A DNA stretch of 64,000 bases, taken from the NCBI RefSeq assembly GCF_019320115.1, contig NC_089582.1, positions 118,814,657 through 118,878,656 on the forward strand. Direction: 5' to 3'. How positions within the stretch are numbered: the first letter of the stretch is position 1; the number at the start of each line of letters is the position of its first letter. The position numbers and the translations under genes are program-made. Source of the DNA: Miscanthus floridulus. Its lineage: Eukaryota; Streptophyta; Magnoliopsida; Poales; Poaceae. The notes beneath the pieces were generated by a model. That model was not told the DNA's origin, made no database searches, and saw only the letters and a list, made by a program, of their open reading frames with translations. Positions 1-10,600 of this stretch are shown in pieces.

Positions 1-2
1 AC

Positions 3-1800
3 GTCCAAGTTGGCAACGCGCAGTGCGTGGCGTTGCTTGATTTGGGTTCTACTCACACATTCATCAACAGGGACGTCGTGCGTCGCGTTGGCATCCACTT
101 TGAACTGTGCCTAGGTGCTGGTGTCACGGTCGCAAATGGTGACCGTGTCGCTTGCTAGGGGCTCGCGCGCGACGTCGGCATACGCATTGCGGTAGAAGTC
201 TTCTCAGTCGACTGCTATACTATTCCATTGGACCGGTGGGACATGGTTCTCGGTGTCAACTTCTTGCGCACCCTCGGACTGACATTGTGGGATTTTGATG
301 ACTTGTGCATGGTGTTCACCAAGGCAGGTCGGCGCGTGTTCTGGCGTGGTATCGGCTTAACCCGCTATGACGTGCAGTCCACTCGCTGCCTCCATGCTCT
401 CCACGACTCAGGCCGCAACACCGAAACAGCCTTGCTCGACAAGCTCAACTCATTTGAAGATGTGTTCGCCACGCCCGATGGCTTGCCGCCCGCTCGCGCC
501 TGTGATCACCGCATTCATCTCATGCCAAATGCGGCGCCAGTGGCCGTGCGCCCTTACCGCTACCCACAACTCCAAAAAGATGAGCTGGAATCCTAGTGCG
601 CCGCTATGCTACAAATGGGGGTGATCCGTCCGAGTACCTCAACATTCTCTGCTCCTGTTTTACTTGTCAAGAAACATGACGGCTCCTGGAGGTTCTATGT
701 GGATTATCGTGCCTTGAACAAGCTCACCATTAAAGACAAATTTCCAATTTCGGTGGTCGAAGAATTGCTGGATGAGCTTCACGGGGTCCGATTTTTCTCC
801 AAACTGGACTTGCGTTCAGGGTACCATCAAGTTCGTATGCATGCTGATGACATTGAGAAGACTGCTTTTTAGACTCATGAGGGTCACTTCGAGTTCTTGG
901 TCATGCCCTTTGGGTTGTCCAATGCACCAGCGACATTCCAAAGTCTCATGAACACAGTGCTCCAGCCGTTCCTGCATAAGTTTGTCCTTGTGTTTTTTGA
1001 TGACATCTTGATCTATAGTCCCTCTTGGTCGATGCATATGCAGCACATCAACGCAGTCTTGACTGCACCGCATGACCATCACCCGCGGTTGAAACGCTCT
1101 AAATGCGACTTCACAACGACGTCGGTACATTACTTGGGACATGTCATCGTCGCGGCTGGTATTGCAATGGACTAGGAGAAGGTTGTGGCCGTTGCCACTT
1201 GGCCTCACCCTGGCAACATGCATGCGCTCTAGGGGTTCCTCGACCTCGCTGGGTACTATCGTCGGTTCATTAAAGACTATGGCTCGGTGGCTGCCCCATT
1301 GACGGCGCTTCTCAAGAAGGAGGCTTTCATGTGGTCGCCCGTAGCCACGGACGCATTCAACACCCTCAAGAAGGCCCTGTCCAGTGCACCGGTTCTCCAA
1401 CTTCCTGATTGTGACAAATCATTCATGGTCGATTGTGATGCATCCAGCTCTGGATTCGGCGCGGTACTCCATCAAGGCACCGGTGCTCTGGCATTTTTCA
1501 GCAGACCCTTCGCAGCTCGGCACCACAAGTTAGCCGCATATGAGAGGGAACTCATCGGCCTTGTCCAAGCAGTTTGGCACTGGCGTCCGTATTTGTGGGG
1601 CAGACAGTTTATTGTGCGCATAGATCATTATGCATTGAAGTTATTGTTGGATCAACGACTCTCTATAGTTCCCCAACATCAGTGGGTCAGTAAGCTCTTT
1701 GGGTATGATTTCACGATTGAATATCGGCGGGGCACTCTCAATGTCGTTGCCGATGCATTGTCTCGGAGGGAGGTGGACGATCTACTGCTTCATGCCGTCA
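3..1800 (+). pseudogene. gypsy pol: protease, reverse transcriptase and RNase H (dead)
   Basis: One reading frame, broken only by stop codons. The aspartic protease comes first (about 1-330). Its active-site triad reads Asp-Leu-Gly at 39-47 where the family has Asp-Ser-Gly, so the enzyme is probably inactive. Reverse transcriptase follows (about 600-1280), with the VDYRALN motif near 700 and the catalytic FFDD box near 990-1010. RNase H (about 1400-1790) has the VDCDAS motif and ends in the ADALSR signature. In-frame TAG stops lie at 156, 594, 870, 1173 and 1230, and there is no frameshift. The protein would act in a cytoplasmic particle, copying element RNA to DNA. Confidence 0.92.
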
Positions 1801-3241
1801 TGGAGCCTTCCTTTCAGTTATTCAATGACCTACGCTGTGAACTGCAGCTAGATGACGACCTGTGTGCGCTGCGTGACTCGATTGTGGTGAACCGTGGTGA
1901 GCCCTGGCGTCTCACTAACGGTCTCATCATGCGCGGTGCCCACGTGTTTGTCCCAGCGATGTCCTTGGTCCTCCCCGCCGTTCTCCAGTTGGCGTACGGT
2001 GCTGGCCATGAAGACACACAGAAGACGCTACAGCGGCTTCGTCAGGAGTTCATGATCGATCATGATCGTCGCCTTGTCTGGGACTTTGTGAGTTCTTGTT
2101 TCACGTGTCAGCGTAACAAAACAGAACATCTGCACCCGGCTGGTCTCCTTCAGCCTTTAGAGGTTCCCTCGCAAGTTTGGTCTGATATCTCCATGGATTT
2201 CGTGGAGGGGCTTCCGCGTGTGCATGGGAAGAGTGTGATTTTAACGGTGGTTGACAGATTCTCCAAGCAAGCGCATTTTCTTCCGCTGAGTCACCCATAC
2301 ACCACAGCTTCTGTCGCTAGGGTGTTCTTTGAGGGTGTCGTCAGACTTCATGGTTTCCCGACGTCTATTGTTAGTGATCGCGATCCAATGTTTACGGGGC
2401 ATGTTTGGTGTGATCTCTTCAAGCTCGCTGGGGTCAAGCTCAAGATGAGCACCACTTTTTATCCACAAACCAATGGACAGTCCAAGGTGGTCAATCGCAC
2501 AATTGCTATGTATTTGAGGTGTCTCACTGGCGACCGTCCTCGTTCTTGGCTTCAATGGCTTCCTTGGGCAGAATATTGTTACAACACTTCATTCCACTCC
2601 TCCCTTCGGACGACGCCGTTTGAGGTGGTGTATGGCCAGCCTCCACCGCCTCTGTTGCCTTACACTACCGACACGGCACGGACAGACAAGGTGGACAAGC
2701 TTCTCTACGACCGTGATGCGTTTCTCACCGATGTTCATGATCGGCTGCTACAAGCTTAGGAATATGCCAAACGACATTATGATGCTCACCACCGACCTCT
2801 TTAGTTTGACGTTGACGATTGGGTTCTCCTGTGCCTTCTTCATCGCTCGGCGCAATCCCTGGTGTCGGGCTTCCATGGCAAGCTAAGTCCACAATTTGCT
2901 AGTCCGTTTTAGGTCATTGAGCGCATTGGCGAAGTGGCCTATCGCCTGTGTCTTCTGGAGGGAGCTCGGATTCATGATGTGTTCCATGTTGCGGTTCTCA
3001 AGCCGTTTCGGGGCACTCCGCCCTCCACTACCCCGACGCTTCCTCCTCTTCGTCATGGCCGAGTGCTTCATCGCCCTGCATGCGTGCTTTGTTCTCAGTT
3101 GCGGCGCGGTGTGTGGCATGTGCTGGTTCAGTGGGAGAACTTACCTGAAGATGACGCCACTTGGGAACCCATGGATGAGTTCCGTGCTCTCTTTCCTTCA
3201 TTTCAGCTCGAGGACGAGCTGTTTCCAAAGGAGGGGAGAGA
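1801..3241 (+). pseudogene. gypsy pol: integrase and chromodomain (dead)
   Basis: This continues the same frame. A zinc-binding part (GHEDTQKTL, then CFTCQRNK, about 1990-2120) is followed by the DDE core: SMDFVEG, SDRDPMF and the NGQS block. The third catalytic residue, Glu in the family, is Lys here (AAG at 2484-2486), which should abolish strand transfer. Further TAG stops lie at 2757, 2802 and 2910. The tail (about 2934-3240) holds the conserved VAYRL...HDVFHV block and a chromodomain (VLVQWENLP, ATWEP), a module known to steer chromovirus integration to marked chromatin. The frame ends at the polypurine tract. Confidence 0.92.
3227..3241 (+). other. polypurine tract of gypsy element
   Basis: A 15-base all-purine run (AAAGGAGGGGAGAGA) lies directly before the TGTTATG start of the 3' LTR. 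This is the expected primer site for plus-strand DNA synthesis. Confidence 0.85.
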
Positions 3242-3649
3242 TGTTATGACCGGTACGGTCTACAGGAGCAGGCACCGTGGCTAGGAGCCTGACTGAGTTG
3301 GTGTGCGGTCGTCATGGGCCTGGACTGCACGATTCGGTCCAGTCAGTTATCAAGTCCTAGAATCTAGGATACCTATCTCTCGAGTTTGTTACTTGATTAA
3401 GTTAGAGTTGAGTCAGTTGAAGATTTGCTTGTATAAGTATTGAACAATTACAATTGAATGGATTGGCCTGGGATTGAGATACTCTTATCTCCCTTGGGCA
3501 CCCAGCCCTTGCCTACTGCTACTCGTCATTTGCTTTTCATGCAGACCTAGCTCCGGCGCCGAGCACGGCGCCGTAGGTTTGTCACCGCGCTTTCAAGCCT
3601 CGTCCACCCATTCACCACCGCTACAACCTTAGGAACCTGAGCTCCAACA
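3242..3649 (+). repeat. 3' LTR of gypsy element
   Basis: It starts TGTTATGACC right after the polypurine tract and probably ends CTCCAACA, giving matching TGTT/AACA ends and 408 bp. A TATA-like TATAAGTA lies near 3432. The right border is inferred from where LINE-A coding sequence restarts. An earlier end at GTTTGTCA (3584) is the alternative, because the 5' LTR is outside the window and cannot be compared. Confidence 0.65.
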
Positions 3650-3654
3650 TCGAC

Positions 3655-6600
3655 CATATGGCCCAGCAAATCAAAATCAAAATGTCAAGCGCGAAGCTAA
3701 CATTCTGTAGAGTTTTCCATTCTTGAAAGATCTGGGGTATTGTGAGTTGATCAGCATACTGAAAATCCCAGACACCCCAGCAGTCTTTAGCAAATGGACA
3801 GTAAAAGAGAAGGTGCATTATTGTTTCTTCAGGAGGTTGCTGACAGTGCACATAATGATAATCATCCAAATGCATCCTTCTTCTCATCATGTTTCTTTTA
3901 CTCAGCCTATCTTTCAGGACTAGCCAAAAAAAATACTTTGTGCTTGCTCTGGCATGAAGTCTTCCAGAGCCATTTGTAGATAGGGTCAACTTGTGAATGA
4001 CCTGTTAGCACTTTATAGGCCTTAGAGGTAGAGAACTGAGAGGAACCCCAAATAAATGTCCATCTGTCATCCTCTGTCTCAAATCACTAGACCTGAGAGT
4101 TTAGCCTGAAGCTCCTTCATCTGATGGTATGCTTCTACTGATAATGGCAAGTGAAATAAGTCATGGAGAGCCTCAGCTTCACATACAGTGCTTAGACTGG
4201 TCCTTTTGTTTTTCACAAATGAATGGAGTTCAGGGTACTGAATCCTTCTTACTTGGCTGTTCCAAACATCATCCCAGAAAAGGCAGGTTTTGCCATTAGC
4301 AACCAACACACTTGCCATACCTTTGAACTTTTCCAGTAGCTTCAAAATATCACGCCACCAGAAAGATCCCCTAGGGGTTGTGGAGTTTGGCAATTTGTCA
4401 TTTCTATAATGCTTATCCCAAATAAGCTTTATCCATGGTAGATCTCTTTTGTTGAAAAATTTATCCAGGTGCTTGAGTAGGAGGGCTTCATTCTGAGTTT
4501 GAATGTTCAAAACACCTAGACTACCTTCACATTTTGGTATACATACCATGGGTCATGCAGCCTTCGCCATTTTCCTTGCATTCTCTTCTGCAGCTCTCTA
4601 GAGACAGTTTTTCCTGTACTTGTCAATCTGTTTAATCACAGTTTTTGGCAAAGCAATAGAGCACATTGTGTAAGTTGGGAGAGCTGTTAAGACTGAGTTG
4701 GTGATTTCAAGCCTGCCAGCCTGACTGAGAAAGGGTGATACATAATTCAACGTTCTCTCACATTTGCTGATTAATGGAAGAAAATCATCTACTTTTGGTC
4801 TGCTAAGGCCCATGGGCAGACCAAGGTAGGTGAAAGGAAAGGAACTAGTTGCACATCCAAAGGTTCTAGCAAGATGGTTCAATTTTTCATTGCTCAAATT
4901 TATGGGCACCATCATTGAGTTGGAGAAATTGATCTTCAAGCCTATTGAGTCACTAAAGGATTGCAATATACCTTTCAGAAAGAAGAGCTGAGTAGCAGAA
5001 GCTTCCATGACAATCAGGGTATCATCTGCATATTGGATGTTGGGGAAATCCAAGGTTGGGGCTAGAATTGGTAGTCTTAAGTGACAAAGTTGAGTTGCCT
5101 TGTTGATGATGGATTGGAGCAAATCAACTGCTAAAACAAAAAGTAGTGGGGACAGAGGGTCCCCTTGCCTTACACCTCTCTTGCAGTGAAAAGTTTTGCC
5201 TAGGACTCCATTTAATAATACAACAGATGTACCAGAGTTGAGGATGGATTCAACCATGATCTCTATTGTGTATCAAAACCGTTATGAGCCATTACTTCCA
5301 AGATCACCTTATGTTCTATTTTATTAAAAGTTTTTTCAAAATCTAGCTTCAAAACCACAATTTCCTTTTTTGAATGGTGACACAGGTGAAGGTATTCAAA
5401 GGATCATGCAATGCAGTCCTGGATGGTCCTTGTCCTAATGAAGCCATACTGATTTTGGTGTACTAGTTGAAGGATCACACCTTGCAATCTATTAGCTAGA
5501 AGCTTTGTGATAAGCTTAATAGAGCAGTTAAGTAATGAAATTGGTCTAAAATCTCCCACTTGTTGTGCACCATCAATTTTGGGGACTAGGGTTATGAAGG
5601 AATCATTTATGCTATGGAGACAGACTGAGTTGTTTTGGAAGGCAAAGCAGAGTTCATAGAAATCTTCTTTGATGAAATGCCAGCACTTCTTGATGAATTC
5701 ATTGTTGAATCCATCTGGGCCAGGAGCTTTATCATTGGGAAGATTTTTCACCAGTGCATCTATTTCTGCTCTAGTAAAAGGTTCCTCTAGGCATCCAAGC
5801 TCTGTATTGTTTTCTAGGAGTAAGCTGAGATTAAAGGTAATTGCCTCAAATTCAGATTGTCCCAGTCTTTCCTTAAAAGCCTCCCAGAGAACATCTGCTT
5901 TGTCTAAATGATTGTGAACCACCACACCATTTGGCTTTTGCAATTCATCTACCAGGTTGTTTCTGTGTTTGATTGTTGCAGTTACATGAAAAAGCTTGGT
6001 TCCAGCATCCCCTTCCTTAACCCATCTGATTTTACTTCTTTGCCTCCAGTAGACTTTCTGTTGCTCTAGAAGCTACTATAGTTTCTCAGTAGTGACCTGT
6101 TTAAAGTTCCATTCCAAAACTGTCAAATCTCTGAACTCTTCAAAAGTTTCCAGAAGAGAGAGGATGATCTTGATCTAATTAAGATTTTTCTTCAGACCAG
6201 ACAACTTTTGCTGCCAAGTTCTAAGCACTTTCCTTAGATTTTTTAATTTTGCAGTAATTAGCTTTTCTTTATCAACCTAATTGCTTACTTCACACCAGCC
6301 TTGCTGGGCAGTTTGGAGAAAGGAGGGCTATAGCAACCAATAATTTTCAAACCTGAAGACCTGCCCTTTGGGAATTGAAGTTAAGACTGTGATATTGCTG
6401 GGCCAATGATCAGAGGTTTGCATAATAAGGGAACCCACTGAGGTTTCTAGGTATGAGGTGGTCCAAGAACTAGAGGTGAAGAACCAGTCTAGTCTCTCCA
6501 GCAGAGGAGAAGGCTACTTATTTGTCCAGGTAAATTTCTTATCATATAGTGGTAGTTCTACAAGACCAAGTGCACTTATAGCTTCATTGAAAAGAAGCAT

Positions 6601-7102
6601 TTCATTCACATCACCCCCAGGCTTATTTCTATTTTCTAGCTTTCTTATCAAATTGAAATCCCCCACTACAAGCCAATTGCCATTTACAACTGCTAAATAG
6701 TGCTTAAACCATTGAAGAAAATTCCTTTTTCCATCATGAGTGAATGACCCATAAATGTTAGTCAGAAACCAAGTATCACTATTATGCCTGGCAGAGAATT
6801 TAACTGTGATAGCAAAACAATTCTGAAAGATTAACTGACCACTGAAGATGGAGCTTTTCCAAACAGTGATGAGCCCACCAGATGCTCCAATAGATGGTAG
6901 GAACTCAAAAGAGTCAAAGCCAGGTGGACTTAAATTTCTAATGAATTGGAGATCAAAATTTTCCTTCTTGGTTTCTTGGAAGCAGAAAATGTCACAGACA
7001 CCTTCAGCTAAAGTATCCCTGATTGGACTCCACTTTTCCTGAGTTGATGCCCCGCACATTCCAGCAGAGTACCTTCCAAAATCTGTGAGCCTGGCTATTC
7101 AT
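3655..7102 (-). pseudogene. LINE-A ORF2: endonuclease and reverse transcriptase (broken)
   Basis: The likely start ATG is at 7102, leading into WKVLCWNVRGINS, the usual N-terminal endonuclease motif of plant L1 elements. A one-base frameshift follows near 7045. The endonuclease part (about 7060-6514) shows FCFQETK and VVGDFN. The reverse transcriptase shows KAPGPDGFN (5740-5700 region), RPISLLNCS, GVRQGDPLSPLLF and YADDT (about 5020). A C-terminal zf-RVT region with CQQPPEETIMHL and CWAIW ends near 3655. Several stops and frameshifts make it non-functional. In LINEs this protein nicks the target and primes reverse transcription there. Its last part is cut off by the gypsy LTR. Confidence 0.9.
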
Positions 7103-7120
7103 GACTGTTACATTCCCATC

Positions 7121-7600
7121 AAAGAACTACGACGGAGCACCAGAAACGCAACTTTAGCGGATATTCATACACTCCATAAGGCGGAACGTTTGACGGCGAA
7201 AAAGAACCTCGAATTCTCAGGTAACTCTTTTAATACCTTTCCAGATTCGAAAATTATTTCAAACCTTGGTAGGGTAGGCATCAACCTAGAATCCTCTACT
7301 GTTGCAGTTTTAAAAAATATTGAGGTAGCTAGGTCAGCCTTTTGTCAAAATACAAAAAAAGGTTGTTCTTCCTCTAGGTGCTCTGATATAGAGAGTGATG
7401 TTGAGAAAGAGGACCACCTTGAGGGTATTCTCAGCCACGCTTGTGGAGATCTAAATGAGAATATGCCGGTTGCTGAGTTGGATTCCATCATTGATGCACC
7501 ACCTCTCAGTACAAAGAAGATTTATAACAATGCCAAAATTCGTGGCAAAGTCAAACTTCTTAAAAAGGCCAAAACCCCTTCTAAAATCATTATAAAATGA
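7121..7600 (+). CDS. LINE-B ORF1, C-terminal part only
   Basis: This open frame runs through KELRRSTRN, the basic motif usual at the start of the C-terminal region of grass LINE ORF1 proteins, and then NLGRVGINL. It ends Lys-rich at a TGA stop (7598-7600) that overlaps the ORF2 start codon in the string ATGA. ORF1 proteins of this family bind RNA and package the transcript. The N-terminal gag-like and zinc-knuckle domains are missing. The frame is open further upstream, but that stretch is LINE-A DNA read antisense and should not be counted. Confidence 0.75.
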   Translation, partial: KELRRSTRNATLADIHTLHKAERLTAKKNLEFSGNSFNTFPDSKIISNLGRVGINLESSTVAVLKNIEVARSAFCQNTKKGCSSSRCSDIESDVEKEDHLEGILSHACGDLNENMPVAELDSIIDAPPLSTKKIYNNAKIRGKVKLLKKAKTPSKIIIK

Positions 7601-10600
7601 AGGGAGTTTTCTGGAATAGCAGAGGTCTTGCAGACTTGGCTAAACATAGGTACTTGAGGGAACTAGTTAAGGAAGAGCAAATCAATTTTATTGCAATTTC
7701 CGAGACTGGACGTGAATCCTTCCCAGATCATGTCCTCAAAGATCTTTGTGCGGGACATGAGTTTCTTTGGCACACCATGGCCCCCCATGGTAGATCAGGG
7801 GGCATTCTTTTAGGGGTTGATCTGAATTTTTTTGATATTGGAGCAATAGATGAGGGAGATTTTTATGTAAAATTCACCCTACGGTGCAAATCTAATGACT
7901 TCAAGTTCGTACTATATACAGTATATGGACCTGCCCAAATTCAAAACAAGAATGCTTTCCTGGTAGAACTAGCTAACACTTGCTCTAAAGAATCTCTTCC
8001 TTATATAATAGGAGGGGATTTTAATATAATGCGAGAGCGAGAAGATAAGAGCTCAGGGGATTTTGACTATAAGTGGCCTAATCTTTTCAATGCTGTCATT
8101 GATTCTCTGGATCTTAAAGAGATTGTCATGTCAGGCCGCCAATATACTTGGGCAGGACCTGGAGATGACCCGACTTTTGAAAAGTTAGACAGAGTCCTTG
8201 TGACCACTGAATGGGAGAATCAATTCCCACTCACTACAGTTGAGGCTAGAGATAGAAATATCTCTGACCATACCCCTCTAGTTCTTAGCACTGGCCACTC
8301 GACCCACCAGTTAAATAATCACCCTTTCAAATTTGAGAGAGGGTGGCTATTAAGGGAAGGGTTTTATGGTATGGTTGCAAATATCTGGCAATCTCCTTGT
8401 TCAGGATCAAATTCTCTGGAGCGGTGGCAATCCAAAATCCGCAGACTCAGACAGTATCTGAGGGGATGGGCTAAACATACTGCCGGGTCTTATAAAAAAG
8501 AGAAGAAGACTATACTAGGACGCTTAGAAATTCTTGACAAGAAAACTGAGACTTCTCAGTTATCTGATCAAGAAATTAATTTAAAACATTATTTAAAAGA
8601 ACGTCTAGTTAATCTGCTGAGAGAGGAGGAACTCAAGTGGTATGAGCGTGCCAAGGTGAAAACACTATTGGAAGGTGATGCTAACACTCGTTTCTTCCAT
8701 CTAGTGGCTAATGGGAAACACCGAAAGCAGCATATCTACAAACTTGAAAATGATCAAGGTGCTGTAATTGGTGATGATTGCCTCAAAAGCCATATTACAA
8801 ACTATTATAAGAATCTCTTTGGGTCCCCCGAACAATCTGCTATCACTCTTGAGGAGGATCATATCGTTGATATTCCTCAAGTGTCCCCGGAAGAAAATGA
8901 TATCTTAATTAGTCCATTCACCGAATCTGAGGTGAGGGATGCAATCTTCCAGATGGAACATAATAAAGCTCCAGGACCAGATGGTTTTCCTGCGGAATTC
9001 TATCAGGTTTTTTGGGAAATTATCAAGGAGGACCTTCTTTGTCTCTTTGCAGACCTACATTTGGAGACACTCGATCTCTACAGTTTGAATTTTGGAGTCA
9101 TTACTCTAATTCCAAAGATTCAAAATGCCACAAAAATTCAGCAATATCGACCAATTTGCGTCCTCAATGTGAGTTTCAAGATATTCACAAAAGTGGGCAC
9201 AAATAGACTGAATACGGTTGCCAAAACAGTGGTGAAACCAACACAGTCGGCCTTTATGCCAGGTAGGAATATTATGGAAGGTGTGGTAATTCTCCACGAA
9301 ACCATCCATGAATTACACTCTAAGAAAAGAAACGGAGTCATTTTCAAAATTGACTTTGAAAAAGCATATGACAAGGTCAAGTGGTCGTTCTTACAACAGA
9401 CTTTGCGTATGAAAGGTTTCTCACCTAAATGGTGTAGGTGGGTTCAGAATATGGTCTCTGGAGGAAGTGTGGGGATTAAAGTTAATGATGACATTGGCCC
9501 ATACTTCCAAACCAGAAGGGGACTCCGGCAGGGTGATCCTATGTCACCTATCTTATTTAACATCGTCGCTGATATGCTAGCTATTCTTATTAATAGAGCA
9601 AAAGCGGATGGGCAGATAAGTGGAATTATCCCCCACCTGATTGATGATGGTTTATCAATCCTACAATATGCAGATGACACCATCATGTTTCTAGACCACG
9701 ATCAAGAACAAGCGAAAAATCTCAAACTTTTACTATGCGCCTTTGAACAATTATCTGGGCTCAAAATTAATTTCCACAAGAGTGAGATTTTTTGCTTTGG
9801 GGCAGCCAAAGAAATGGAATCCTTCTACACTGATCTCTTTGGCTGTAAAGCAGGGGAATACCCCTTCAGATATCTAGGCATCCCTATGCACCACCGGCAA
9901 CTCCTTAATTCTGAATGGAGAAAAGTTGAAGAGCGATTCGAACAAAAGCTCTCATGCTGGAAAGCGAAATACTTATCCTATGGGGGACGTCTAGTACTGC
10001 TTAATTCTGTATTAAGCAGCCTACCCATGTTTATGATGTCTTTCTTTGAGATCCCAAAAGGAGTTATCAAAAAACTCGATCATTTTAGGTCGAGGTTCTT
10101 CTGGCAAGGATCCTCAGAGAAACATAAATACCGCCTTGCCAAATGGGATATCATTTGTCGTCCCAAGGATCAAGGTGGACTAGGTATTCTGAATTTACAA
10201 CTGCAAAATAAATGCCTACTAGCAAAATGGCTAGTGAATCTCATGAACACAGAAGGCATATGGCAAACGCTATTACAGAATAAATACCTAAATTCAAAAA
10301 GTTTATCCCAGGTCACGGCAAAGCCAAATGATTCACATTTTTGGAGAGGCCTCATGCATATCAAGGATGAGGTGCTGGCAAAAGGTTCTTTCGATATTAA
10401 GGATGGAACCACGGCTAGATTTTGGGATGATGTATGGGTAGGTGCTAGGCCTCTGAAAGTTCGTTATCCATCTTTATATAATATTGTGAGAGATCCTCAC
10501 GCTACAGTCTCAAAGATAATGAGCACTAGCCCTCTGAATATTTCTTTTAGGAGGGCTCTGGTGGGTAATAAACTTACAGAATGGCTTAGTCTAGTAGCAA

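Larger units (their letters stand above)
1..3649 (+). mobile_element. Ty3/gypsy chromovirus, 3' part (protease to 3' LTR)
   Basis: This is the 3' portion of a Ty3/gypsy retrotransposon. Its gag and 5' LTR lie off the left edge. Domains appear in gypsy order: aspartic protease, reverse transcriptase, RNase H, integrase, then a chromodomain, a polypurine tract and a short LTR. The chromodomain and the LTR of about 400 bp suggest a chromovirus, perhaps Reina-like; this lineage call is inference. The LTR ends CCAACA at 3649, and LINE-A coding sequence resumes right after it, so the element seems to have inserted into LINE-A with TCGAC (3650-3654) as a possible target duplication. The other side cannot be seen. 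Confidence 0.9.
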
